Positions 50,419 to 58,711 of a stretch of 64,000 nucleotides of DNA are shown here, piece by piece. A program made the translations under genes and the position numbers. The notes beneath the pieces were generated by a model that saw nothing but the letters and a program-made list of their open reading frames with translations, was not told the origin of the DNA and searched no databases. The DNA is from CAVYXF01 sp963772335 (lineage in GTDB: Bacteria > Pseudomonadota > Alphaproteobacteria > Rhizobiales > Rhodomicrobiaceae). The stretch's first letter is position 1; each line of letters starts with the position of its first letter. The stretch spans positions 1-64,000 of the forward strand of contig CAVYXF010000007.1 in the NCBI GenBank assembly GCA_963772335.1, read 5' to 3'.

Positions 50419-50579
50419 GTCCGGCATTGCTGCCGACGCTAACCGCTTCCACAGCGGTCATGGCGATGAAACGGCATAGCTGGCCGAAGGTTCCTGCGGG
50501 AAAAACCCTAATGTCTCAGGCACCCTTGCGTTGCAGGAATTTCCTCTGTCCCGGAGCGCTGTTTGAGTTGGGTGAGGCT

Positions 50580-51836
50580 CTAAGCCCATTCGCCTCTGCG
50601 GAACACAGGCACACGGCGGCCATCGGCGTGAACGCCGTCTATATCGATCTCGCCCGAGCCGATCATCCAGTCGATATGGATGAGGCTCTTATTGCCCCCC
50701 TGCGCGGCGATCTGCTCCGGGGTCAGCGAGGTGCCGTTCACGAAGCACTTGGCGTAGCACTGCCCGAGCGCGATATGGCAGGCGGCGTTCTCGTCGAACA
50801 GCGTGTTGAAGAACAACAGGCCGCTCTTCGAGATCGGCGAGGAATTGGGCACCAGCGCCAGCTCACCAAGCCGGCGTGAGCCTTGGTCGGTGTCGAGCAC
50901 CTTGTTCAGCACCGTCTCGCCTTTACTCGCCCGCGCCTCAACAATGCGACCCTCCTCGAAGCGCACCGCGATCCCATCAATCAGCGTCCCCTGATAGGAG
51001 AGTGGCTTGGTGGAGGCGACATGGCCGTGCACCCGCCGCGCATGCGGCGTCGTGAACACCTCTTCGGTCGGGATGTTGGCGTTGCAGGTCACGCCGTTCT
51101 TGGCGGTGGACTCCCCGCCCTGCCATTCATGGCCATCGGCGAGCCCCACGGTCAGGTCGGTCTTCGGGCCGGTGAAATGCAGTGCATGGAAGCGCTGATC
51201 ATTCAGCCAGGCGGTGCGATTACGCAGCGCCGCATTATGTGCCGCCCAGGCGGCGAGCGGATCATCGACGTCGACGCGCGATGCGGCAAAAATTGCATCA
51301 GCAAGCTTGGCAACCGCGATTTCTTCCGCGTCGCGCGGGAACACCTGACGTGCCCAGGAGACGCCGGGAAAAGCGATGATGTTCCAGTTGATGTCAAAGC
51401 CGGCGATCTTCTCCAGCGCCGGCTGGTAGGCGATGGAATTGGCCTTATTTGCCCGCGCGACCTTTGCCGGGTCTTCGCCCGAGAGCAGCATCGGATCGTC
51501 GCCGACGATGGCGAGACGCGCAGTGTTGGCGGCAAAGGCTTTGGCGACGCCGTCATAGAGCCAGGACGGTGCACGGTCGAAGCTCGCATCTGCCCCGAAG
51601 CGGTAGCGCGAGAGCGTCACCTCTTCGTCCGAGAGCATTGGGATGACGAGACCGGCGCCGGCCTTATAGGCATGCTCGGCGATGCGCCGTACCAGTGGCA
51701 GCGCGGCGACCGGCGCGGTCAGGAACAGGTCCTGTCCCTCTTGCAGACGGAGCCCGACCTTGACGGCCACCTGGGCCAGCCTGTCGAGCTTCACCGGATC
51801 GATCGTTGCAGACACGTTGCGGGGGGAAATATTCAT
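50580..51836 (-). CDS. M29-family aminopeptidase (AmpS/PepS type)
   Basis: 418 residues, cytoplasmic metallo-aminopeptidase. The NIPTEEVFTTPHARRVHGHV block with metal-binding Glu and the C-terminal HIALGQCYAKCF, KSLIHIDWMIGSGEIDIDG region with His and Asp ligands are hallmarks of M29. Full length for the family. It removes N-terminal residues from peptides and needs two divalent metals. No operon partner; a small membrane protein gene follows upstream in the opposite reading sense of transcription order after 149 bases. Confidence 0.92.
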   Translation of the reverse strand: MNISPRNVSATIDPVKLDRLAQVAVKVGLRLQEGQDLFLTAPVAALPLVRRIAEHAYKAGAGLVIPMLSDEEVTLSRYRFGADASFDRAPSWLYDGVAKAFAANTARLAIVGDDPMLLSGEDPAKVARANKANSIAYQPALEKIAGFDINWNIIAFPGVSWARQVFPRDAEEIAVAKLADAIFAASRVDVDDPLAAWAAHNAALRNRTAWLNDQRFHALHFTGPKTDLTVGLADGHEWQGGESTAKNGVTCNANIPTEEVFTTPHARRVHGHVASTKPLSYQGTLIDGIAVRFEEGRIVEARASKGETVLNKVLDTDQGSRRLGELALVPNSSPISKSGLLFFNTLFDENAACHIALGQCYAKCFVNGTSLTPEQIAAQGGNKSLIHIDWMIGSGEIDIDGVHADGRRVPVFRRGEWA

Positions 51837-51985
51837 GGAGCAGTCTCACATATCCATGCAAACCAACACACCCAAACGAAGCGCGGCAATGATCCACTTC
51901 ATTCGACTGCTTGTGTCGGAGCTTCGCGCAATCCAAGCAAACGCTTGCTTCGAATCCGGCGGTCAGCATATCAGCATAAGACAAT

Positions 51986-52279
51986 TCAGCCTCCGATCAC
52001 ACGCCGAGCGATCATGCGGGCTTCATCAAGAGCGTATTGGACATTTGTTGCGCCTGCCGCCGTCAGTCGCGTCTGCAAACTGGCGAGTTCTGTGTCGACA
52101 TCTTTTGCGATGTCGTCCCGATCCGCTGCCGACGGAACGGGGCGGAGCCAGCAATAGATCAATATGAGGATGACCACAATGAGGATGAACAGGCACCATG
52201 AGGGCTCATAGTAGTCATAGTCCGAGCCATATTGTGCCCCATCGTAATAGACGGCGTGAGCAAAGCAGCAGTCGGGCAT
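51986..52279 (-). CDS. Small single-span membrane protein
   Basis: 97 residues. The Cys- and Tyr-rich N-terminus PDCCFAHAVYYDGAQYGSDYDYYEPSW precedes one strongly hydrophobic helix (LFILIVVILILIYCWL), then a soluble helical tail with ADRDDIAKDVDTELASLQTRLTAAG. No family recognised. The composition and clear membrane span support a real gene, but no good ribosome site was confirmed. Confidence 0.55.
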   Translation of the reverse strand: MPDCCFAHAVYYDGAQYGSDYDYYEPSWCLFILIVVILILIYCWLRPVPSAADRDDIAKDVDTELASLQTRLTAAGATNVQYALDEARMIARRVIGG

Positions 52280-52597
52280 AGCCGTCCCCCGGGCACAGCT
52301 CGCTTGGGAAATCGAATCAATTTAATTGAATATTGCAGGCAGCAATATTAGCAAGCAGTAAATATTGCCAGTTCGGTTTTATGTGAAAATCAGCGCTTAC
52401 ACTTCAAAGCGCTGCCAACTGAGGCGTCAATTCCGGAAACTGACGAAGGCTGACTTCCCGCCTCGAGCCGGTTGGAATTGGCGCGCAGATCAGTTCCTTC
52501 GATCGACTGCCGGACGGCGTCCGAAGAATAGGAGAGCTGGGATGTTGCCCTCGTAAGCATCCCAGCTCTCACCCCCCGCTGTGTGTCTTGCTTGTGG
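52280..52597. other. Gap downstream of gcrA
   Basis: No gene in these 318 bases; a locally A/T-rich tract spans about 52305-52400. A strong hairpin lies at 52532-52570. Confidence 0.45.
52532..52570 (-). terminator. Strong hairpin after gcrA
   Basis: GAGAGCTGGGATG and CATCCCAGCTCTC are perfect 13-bp arms with a 13-base loop, 28 bases beyond the gcrA stop codon. On the minus strand the tail CTATTCTT is only moderately T-rich. Confidence 0.65.
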
Positions 52598-53101
52598 CTA
52601 TTTGCGCCGGCGCGTGACCGGCTGGAAGGCGAGACGCGCGTGGTGATCGCAATAGGAGATGCCCGCGGCCTTCTGCCTGCCGCAGAAGTGGAAATTCTCG
52701 TCTTGGGGATCGCCGATCGGCCAGCGGCACATGCACTCGCGCAAATCGAGCAGGTCGACCCGCAAAGCGGCCGGCATGTTTAGTTCCTCGACCACCTTCG
52801 GCACCACGGTCAGCGCGACGGCCGGCTGCTCCGCGGGCATGAAGACCGGCTTCAGCGCGGCATTGCCGTGGGTTCTGTACTGCACGCGGGTCGGGCGCAG
52901 CGGCAGATGGGAAACTCGGTTGCGCGGCCGCGGCGTGCGGCTGCGTGAAGTCGTTGCCCGCCCGGCGAGCCCAAGGCGGTGCACTTTGCCGATCACGGCG
53001 TTTCGCGTTACCCCACCGAGGCGGTTCGCAATTTGGCTCGCGCTGAGGCCGTCAGCCCACAATTTTTTCAGAAGCTCAACGCGCTCGTCAGTCCACCCCA
53101 T
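52598..53101 (-). CDS. gcrA: Cell-cycle regulator GcrA
   Basis: 167 residues. The N-terminal HTH MGWTDERVELLKKLWADGLSASQIANRLGGVTRNAVIGKVHRLGL is the diagnostic GcrA sequence. The C-terminal part has RECMCRWPIGDPQDENFHFCGRQ and SYCDHHARLA, with Cys/His residues. GcrA binds sigma-70 RNA polymerase at CcrM-methylated GANTC promoters in Caulobacter and related bacteria. The start at 53101 follows GGAGGCAGGAGCA and gives the family N-terminus; the frame is open upstream. Confidence 0.95.
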   Translation of the reverse strand: MGWTDERVELLKKLWADGLSASQIANRLGGVTRNAVIGKVHRLGLAGRATTSRSRTPRPRNRVSHLPLRPTRVQYRTHGNAALKPVFMPAEQPAVALTVVPKVVEELNMPAALRVDLLDLRECMCRWPIGDPQDENFHFCGRQKAAGISYCDHHARLAFQPVTRRRK

Positions 53102-53558
53102 TGCTCCTGCCTCCTCGGACGTTCTGCTGCGGTTGGTTTTCGCACGGAATTGAAGGCGCCCAGGCTGCCGCACCCGCATCACGAAGAAGCAAACATGCTT
53201 CCTCAGAGCTGAGATAAGCCCGGTTACGCTTACGCAGAACAGACGCTATACTTGGGAAAACACACTCAGCCGGCGGAACGCGAACACGCCAAAATGGGCC
53301 GCTGAGCGACGAGAACACACCCCACTGGACGGCCGGAACAAGAATACCAACAGCCGTCACCTCGCCATAGGACGATCATGCCATGGGTTTGCGGGGAAAA
53401 CAAATGAAGGAAGCGTTAAGCGGCCATGGCACCGCGGGTTTTGGGCATTACTGTGTCTTTTGTGCCAGTTGACAGCCTACTGCATTCACGGAATGATCCT
53501 GGCATAATGAAGCCGCCCAGTTGCGGCTTTTTGCATTTTGGAGGTGTTGAAACCAGCC
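53102..53558. other. Divergent gap between gcrA and argD
   Basis: Holds the gcrA promoter on the left and argD control signals on the right: TTGACA at 53469-53474, AATGAT at 53492-53497 (17-base spacing) and a stem at 53511-53532. No gene seen. Confidence 0.45.
53511..53532 (+). terminator. Terminator-like stem 27 bases before argD
   Basis: AGCCGC and GCGGCT form a 6-bp stem with a 6-base loop, followed by TTTT. It stands immediately upstream of the argD ribosome site (GGAGG at 53540). It may end a transcript arriving from the left or act as a 5' control stem. No leader peptide rich in Arg was found. Confidence 0.5.
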
Positions 53559-54752
53559 ATGTCCGCCGTTCTACCCACCTATGCCAGAGCCGATATCGCC
53601 TTCTCCCACGGAGAGGGAGTCTATCTCGTCGCGGAGGACGGGCAGCGATATCTCGATTTTGGCGCAGGCGTGGCGGTAAACGTGCTGGGGCATGCGCATC
53701 CGCATCTGGTGGAAGCGCTGAGCGAGCAGATCGGCAAGGTGTGGCACACCTCCAACCTGTTTCGCATTGCCGGACAAGAACGGCTCGCCGAACGCCTCGT
53801 CGCGGCGACTTTCGCCGACCGGGTGTTCTTTGCCAATTCCGGTGCCGAGGCGATGGAAGCCTGCATCAAGATGGCGCGCAAATATCATAGCTATAAGGGC
53901 GCGCCGGAACGCTACCGCCTGATCACCTTCGAGGGCGCATTCCACGGCCGTACGCTGGCAACCATTGCCGCGGGCAATCAGGAAAAGCATCTCGCCGGTT
54001 TCGGGCCGAAGGTCGAGGGCTTCGACCAGGTGGCGCTCGGCGATCTGGCCGCTGTGCGCGCAGCGATCACCGATGAGACGGCCGGCATTGTCGTCGAGCC
54101 GCTCCAGGGCGAGGGCGGCGTGCGCCATGCGACCTGGCCGTTCTTGCGGGCGCTGCGCCAGCTTGCAGACGAGCACGGCATCTTGCTTATCTTCGATGAG
54201 GTGCAGACGGGTGTCGGACGCACGGGGAAATTTTTTGCTTATGAGTGGACTGGCATCGAGCCGGACATTTTGGGCGTTGCCAAAGGGCTCGGGGGCGGCT
54301 TCCCAGTGGGGGCATGCCTCGCCACGGAGGAAGCGGCTGCCGGCATGACGGCTGGCACCCACGGCTCGACCTTCGGCGGCAACCCGCTTGCCATGGCGGT
54401 CGGCAATGCCGTCCTGGACGTCGTGCTCGACGAAGCCTTCCTGGAGGACGTGCGCCGCAAGGGCTTGCTGTTGAAGCAAAGACTTGCCGAGCTTGCCAAC
54501 AGTTATGGCGACATCATCGAGGAGATCCGCGGCGAAGGGCTGATAATCGGCCTGAAATGCCGCGTGCCGAATAATCGCCTTGTTGAGGCGCTCTATAAAC
54601 ATAATCTATTGACAATTCCAGCTGGTGACAATGTCGTGCAACTCCTGCCGCCGCTCATCGTCGGCGACGAGGAGATCCACGATGCCTGCACAAAAATCGG
54701 CAATGCCTGCGCCGACCTTCGGCGTCAGTCCGCCGCGCAGCCGGCGGCTTGA
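53559..54752 (+). CDS. argD: Acetylornithine aminotransferase
   Basis: 397 residues, class III PLP-dependent aminotransferase. FANSGAEAMEACIKMARKYH, the AFHGRT motif, LIFDEVQTGVGRTG, and the PLP Lys in GVAKGLGGGFPVGA are all seen. It converts N-acetylglutamate semialdehyde to N-acetylornithine in arginine synthesis; homologues may also act as succinyldiaminopimelate aminotransferase. Start 53559 gives MSAVLPTYARADIAF; the GGAGG site is somewhat distant. Four bases separate it from argF. Confidence 0.94.
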   Translation: MSAVLPTYARADIAFSHGEGVYLVAEDGQRYLDFGAGVAVNVLGHAHPHLVEALSEQIGKVWHTSNLFRIAGQERLAERLVAATFADRVFFANSGAEAMEACIKMARKYHSYKGAPERYRLITFEGAFHGRTLATIAAGNQEKHLAGFGPKVEGFDQVALGDLAAVRAAITDETAGIVVEPLQGEGGVRHATWPFLRALRQLADEHGILLIFDEVQTGVGRTGKFFAYEWTGIEPDILGVAKGLGGGFPVGACLATEEAAAGMTAGTHGSTFGGNPLAMAVGNAVLDVVLDEAFLEDVRRKGLLLKQRLAELANSYGDIIEEIRGEGLIIGLKCRVPNNRLVEALYKHNLLTIPAGDNVVQLLPPLIVGDEEIHDACTKIGNACADLRRQSAAQPAA

Positions 54753-54756
54753 CGCC

Positions 54757-55680
54757 ATGGCACCCCGGCACTTCCTCGATATCGCTGCGCTTGATGGAGC
54801 GATGCTGAAAGAGCTGCTCGCCCGCGCGCACGCCATGAAGAAGGACCTCCGCGAGGGCAGCCACCGCTTCGGCAGACTGGCGAAGGGCAAGGTCCTTGCC
54901 ATGATGTTCGAAAAGCCTTCCACCCGGACGCGCGTCTCTTTCGATGTGGCCATGCGCAAGCTGGGCGGTGAAGCCATCGTGCTGAACTCAACGGACATGC
55001 AACTCGGCCGCGGTGAAACCATCGCCGACACGGCGCGGGTGCTCTCGCGCTATGTCGATGTTCTGATGCTGCGCACCGCCACCCATGTCTCGCTTCTGGA
55101 GCTGGCGCAGTTTGCCAGCGTGCCGGTGATCAATGGTCTCACCGACCGCTCGCATCCCTGCCAAATCTTCGCCGATGTGATGACCTTCGAGGAGCACAAA
55201 AGCCCGATCGCTGGCCGGCTCGTCACCTGGGTGGGCGATGCGGCCAACAATGTCGCCACATCCTGGATTCATGCCGCCGCGCGCTTCCAATTTACGCTGC
55301 ATATCGGCGGGCCGGCTTCGCTTCATCCAAGCCGGGAGATGCTCGACTGGGCCCAGCAGCAAGGCGCCAATCTCGTGCTATTCGAAGATCCGCATGAAGC
55401 GGTCCGGGGTGCCGATTGCATCGTCACCGATGTTTGGGTGTCGATGGGCCAAAACGACGAGGCACGACGCTTATCGCTGCTGAAGCCCTATCAGGTGAAC
55501 AGCGCCCTGATGAAATCTGCCGGCGGCGAGGCCATATTCATGCATTGCCTGCCCGCGCAGCGCGGCAGGGAGGTAACCGACGAGGTGATCGATGGGCCTC
55601 GCTCGGTGGTGTTCGATGAAGCCGAAAATCGAGTCCATGCGCAGCGCGCCATTCTCGCATGGTGCCTCGAGACGGCATAA
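54757..55680 (+). CDS. argF: Ornithine carbamoyltransferase
   Basis: 307 residues. The carbamoyl phosphate site STRTR (in EKPSTRTRVSF), the HPCQ motif in DRSHPCQIFAD, and HCLPAQRG for ornithine binding are all present. It makes citrulline from ornithine and carbamoyl phosphate. The frame is open upstream into argD; 54757 (MAPRHFLDIAAL) gives the family N-terminus, with 54703 an alternative. Part of an argD-argF-hslO operon, an order common in alphaproteobacteria. Confidence 0.94.
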   Translation: MAPRHFLDIAALDGAMLKELLARAHAMKKDLREGSHRFGRLAKGKVLAMMFEKPSTRTRVSFDVAMRKLGGEAIVLNSTDMQLGRGETIADTARVLSRYVDVLMLRTATHVSLLELAQFASVPVINGLTDRSHPCQIFADVMTFEEHKSPIAGRLVTWVGDAANNVATSWIHAAARFQFTLHIGGPASLHPSREMLDWAQQQGANLVLFEDPHEAVRGADCIVTDVWVSMGQNDEARRLSLLKPYQVNSALMKSAGGEAIFMHCLPAQRGREVTDEVIDGPRSVVFDEAENRVHAQRAILAWCLETA

Positions 55681-55701
55681 AAAGCTAAAGAAGCATACCG
55701 T

Positions 55702-56679
55702 ATGGATGATGACGTAAGAACTGCGCCCGACAACTCCGTTCTGCCCTTCCAGATCGAGTCCGCGGGAGCGATGGGCCGTCTCGTTCGCATCGGGCCGGCC
55801 CTTACGTCGATCCTCAGCCAGCACGCTTATCCCGAGCCAGTCTCCACACTTCTTGCCGAGGCGCTGACGCTGACGGCGATGCTGGGCGCGGCGCTGAAGA
55901 CCGACGGCAAGTTCATCCTGCAGACGCGCTCCGACGGGCCGGTCAGCTTTCTGGTCGCGCAATACAACGCGCCGGGCTCCTTGCGCGGCTATGCCAGTTT
56001 CGATGCCGAAGCTGTGGCTGCGGTGAGCGTCGTCGGCCGGAATATGCCGGGACTGCTCGGCAGCGGCCATCTTGCCATGACGATCGATCCCGGCCCGGAC
56101 ATGGAGCGCTATCAGGGCGTCGTGCCCCTCGATGGCGGCAATCTGACCGCGGCGGCCGACCTCTATTTCCGCCAGTCCGTGCAGTTGCCAACCTTCATAA
56201 AGATCGCTGTCGCGCAGCACTATGAGGGTGGTAAAGGCGATGCCCCGAGCGGATGGTCCTGGCGCGCGGGCGGTCTGATGCTGCAACGGCTGAGCGGCGA
56301 AGGCGGCATTGCCAAGCGCAGGCCCTCAGACAGCAATGGCCATGCCGAGGATGAGGACTGGACCCGCGCTCAGCTCCTTGCTTCGACGGTGGAAGATCAC
56401 GAGTTGGTCGACCCGACGCTTGGAGCCGAGCGGCTGCTCTACCGCCTGTTCCATGAGGAGCGCGTGCGCACCTTCCGCGCCGTGCCGCTCGTGGCCTTTT
56501 GTCAATGCTCGCGCGAGCGGGTGGAGCAGATGCTGGCTGGCTTCACGCCGTCCGAGATCGCCGATATGACCCAGGACGACGGGCATATTCGCGTCACCTG
56601 CGAGTTCTGCAACCGCCATTACGATTTTGACGCCGGCGACTTCAACCAGGACGCGCCATCGCCTAGTCAGGCGGATTAG
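55702..56679 (+). CDS. hslO: Redox-regulated chaperone Hsp33
   Basis: 325 residues. An N-terminal HSP33 domain is followed by the C-terminal zinc redox switch, CxC at Cys267/269 (FCQCSRERVEQML) and CxxC at Cys300/303 (CEFCNRHYDF). Oxidation releases zinc and activates holdase activity. It starts 21 bases after argF and is probably co-transcribed. Confidence 0.94.
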   Translation: MDDDVRTAPDNSVLPFQIESAGAMGRLVRIGPALTSILSQHAYPEPVSTLLAEALTLTAMLGAALKTDGKFILQTRSDGPVSFLVAQYNAPGSLRGYASFDAEAVAAVSVVGRNMPGLLGSGHLAMTIDPGPDMERYQGVVPLDGGNLTAAADLYFRQSVQLPTFIKIAVAQHYEGGKGDAPSGWSWRAGGLMLQRLSGEGGIAKRRPSDSNGHAEDEDWTRAQLLASTVEDHELVDPTLGAERLLYRLFHEERVRTFRAVPLVAFCQCSRERVEQMLAGFTPSEIADMTQDDGHIRVTCEFCNRHYDFDAGDFNQDAPSPSQAD

Positions 56680-57079
56680 TAGCGTTCAAGCGTCGGTGGT
56701 GACCCGGATCTGCACGCCTCATCGGGGTGAATGTCCGAAACACCATAATATGATCTATTCACGTGGTGGTTCTCAGCGCGCTTGCAGGCGTGGTCTACGC
56801 TCTTTATACATCCTCGGGCTATCTATTGGCCGGCAACGCTGGAGCTTGCGGTCATAGCTGTTATCGTACTGGATAGCGCCCTGCTTGCAGGCGGGCTCGG
56901 GACGCTTTTGGAGGGGTGATTGTCGGGTTGATAAACACCCTCATGATTTTAAATGCCCCGCGCGATAGTACATGGATCATGATCAGCAGCGGCAGCCTGC
57001 TCTTCGTCTTGTCGCGCTTCACCGTTTGCTCGTCAGCGCGTTCAATCCTGGCGGAAATGGGTGAGCGCTCGGTTCCTGC
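56680..57079. other. Gap with possible membrane-protein relic
   Basis: No intact gene. Bases about 56750-56919 on the plus strand translate without stop as ...LFIHPRAIYWPATLELAVIAVIVLDSALLAGGLGTLLEG, a hydrophobic sequence that looks like the C-terminal end of a small membrane protein. No ATG or ribosome site is in frame after the stop at 56746, so it is probably a decayed remnant. Confidence 0.35.
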
Positions 57080-57862
57080 ATGACCAACAAAATCCCAATC
57101 CATAAAGGCCGCGCCCGGCAGGCGGAGTCCATTGGCTCTGAGCGCATCCTGTCGCTCGCCGCTCCGATGGACAGCGCGCTGAACGTCGTCCACAGCATCG
57201 GGCGGGACATTGTGAGCGGCAAATTCGAGCCGGACACGCGCCTTCCCGACGAAGCGACCATGCTCAAGCGCTATTCGGTCTCCCGCACCGCACTCAGGGA
57301 GGCCTACAGCAAACTTGCCGCCAAGGGTCTGATCGTTGCGCGCCCCAAGGTCGGCACCATCGTGCGCCCCCATGCCCTCTGGAACATGCTCGATCCGGAA
57401 GTGCTGAGCTGGCACCTGCAGACGAGACCTGCCGGGGAGATCGCAAGAGACCTCTACGTCCTTCGCCGGATGGTCGAGCCTGCGGCCGCTGCGCTCGCGG
57501 CTGAGAAACGCACCGAGGATGATCTTGCCAAGATTGAGATCGCCTATCGCGATATGAATGCCGCCTCGACGGATGAGGCTGGGCTCATCGAGGCCGACCT
57601 TCGCTTTCACCTGGAGATCTTATTCTCCACCCGAAACCATTTCATTGGGGCATTTAGCGCACTCATACACGCGGCTATGACCACCACCTTCAAGCTGAGC
57701 TGGCGGGGTGCCGCCGCGGTGCTGATCAAGGAAGAGCGGCTGCTGCAGCACGGCGAAATCCTGGAGGCCATCAGGCAGCAGGATCCGGGGCTCGCCAGAG
57801 AGCGCATGGAAGCCCTGCTCGATGACTCCATCAATGATGTCAATGAGGCTATTGAGCCGTAG
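57080..57862 (+). CDS. GntR/FadR-family regulator with FCD domain
   Basis: 260 residues. The winged HTH (DIVSGKFEPDTRLPDEATMLKRYSVSRTALREAYSKLAAKGLIVARPKVGTIVRP) is followed by an all-helical FCD ligand domain (about 115-255) with metal-type His residues (RFHLEILFSTRNHFI, LLQHGEILEAI). Regulators of this group commonly control hexuronate and aldonate genes (UxuR, ExuR, GntR types), and a uxuA-TRAP operon lies 850 bases to the right, so it is its likely repressor. The effector is probably a sugar acid intermediate (inference). Confidence 0.87.
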   Translation: MTNKIPIHKGRARQAESIGSERILSLAAPMDSALNVVHSIGRDIVSGKFEPDTRLPDEATMLKRYSVSRTALREAYSKLAAKGLIVARPKVGTIVRPHALWNMLDPEVLSWHLQTRPAGEIARDLYVLRRMVEPAAAALAAEKRTEDDLAKIEIAYRDMNAASTDEAGLIEADLRFHLEILFSTRNHFIGAFSALIHAAMTTTFKLSWRGAAAVLIKEERLLQHGEILEAIRQQDPGLARERMEALLDDSINDVNEAIEP

Positions 57863-57890
57863 GTCTGGCGAAAGTCGGCATCCAACGTGT

Positions 57891-57967
57891 TGGCGATCCC
57901 GGCAGGGCTCGAACCTGCAACCCCCAGCTTAGAAGGCTGGTGCTCTATCCGGTTGAGCTACGGGACC
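57891..57967 (-). tRNA. tRNA-Arg (anticodon TCT)
   Basis: 77 bases on the minus strand: acceptor GGTCCCG / CGGGATC with one G-U pair, anticodon arm with loop CTTCTAA (anticodon TCT), TPsiC arm GGTTCGAGCC, G discriminator and encoded CCA. Reads AGA and AGG codons, which are rare in this GC-rich genome. Confidence 0.93.
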
Positions 57968-58151
57968 GTGCCGCCGCACCCGTATGGGAAGCGAGGCGTT
58001 TCTCGAAGGCAGCCGCCCGCACCATAACCGCGACGGCAGCGATTTTGAAGGTCTTTGCGCGGAAAGTTCGGCAGATCAGCCCCGCCGATGCCCTGCCCGT
58101 CCCCAGCAATAATGGCTCGAGCGCGATCGCATCAGATGAAAACAGTGCCCA

Positions 58152-58300
58152 CCCGCACAACCGAAATTCCCGTGAAAACGGGGATCGATTGGTCCACAGC
58201 AGGTGCCCATGCTTACTGGATCCGGTTGCGCGGGGAATTCGTCCGCGTGCGCGAAGAAGAGGCGGTCCTGCGCTCCCATCGAGCCGATCACGCAATAGCT
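58152..58300. repeat. Interspersed repeat R2, copy 3
   Basis: Longest copy: CCGAAATTCCCGTGAAAAC, GGTCCACAGCAGGTGCC, TGCTTACTGGATCCGG and GAGCCGATCACGC blocks match the copies at 42403 and 45333. It ends at the stop codon of the NDUFS4-like gene. Confidence 0.6.
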
Positions 58301-58604
58301 AATGTGTCCAGGTGCCGATACGACCGAACTTGAAATTGTCAGAATAAGCCTTCTTGGTCGGCTTGCGGGGATGCGACTCGAACACGCGATAGGGAATCCC
58401 GTTGCGGGTTGCGTAGGCGATCGCCTCCTCCTTGGAGGGAAAGCTCAGGCGAACCTGTTGCCTCATGTCGCCGGAGGAGGTCCACCCCATCAGCGGGTCG
58501 GCCTCACGCGGGCTTTCCGGCTCATATTCGAGCATCCAGACGCGGGTCTTGGCATCGCCGGATTGCATTGCCGTTCGCGCGGGCTTGAAAATGCGTGCGA
58601 CCAC
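58299..58604 (-). CDS. NDUFS4-like complex I accessory subunit
   Basis: 101 residues. ARIFKPARTAMQSGDAKTRVWMLEYEP and the DPLMGWTSSGDMRQQVRLSFPSKEEAIAYATRNGIPYRV block match the ETC complex I 18-kDa (NDUFS4) family. In alphaproteobacteria this small protein binds respiratory complex I, as in mitochondria. Ends KFGRIGTWTH. It is a single gene lying between a tRNA-Arg and uxuA. Confidence 0.93.
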   Translation of the reverse strand: MVARIFKPARTAMQSGDAKTRVWMLEYEPESPREADPLMGWTSSGDMRQQVRLSFPSKEEAIAYATRNGIPYRVFESHPRKPTKKAYSDNFKFGRIGTWTH

Positions 58605-58711
58605 TGCCTGCCTCCAAGGGAAACACGTTTCTGAGAGCTAGCTCCTCGAAAGTGAATAGCGCGTTTGCCCCTCCTCGAAAAGCGCCCAAAGCGTCGCTCC
58701 TCAATGGCGTT

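Noticed and set aside
53511..53558. Arginine or other riboswitch before argD.
   Set aside because: Only one short stem is present and the leader is too short for a known aptamer.
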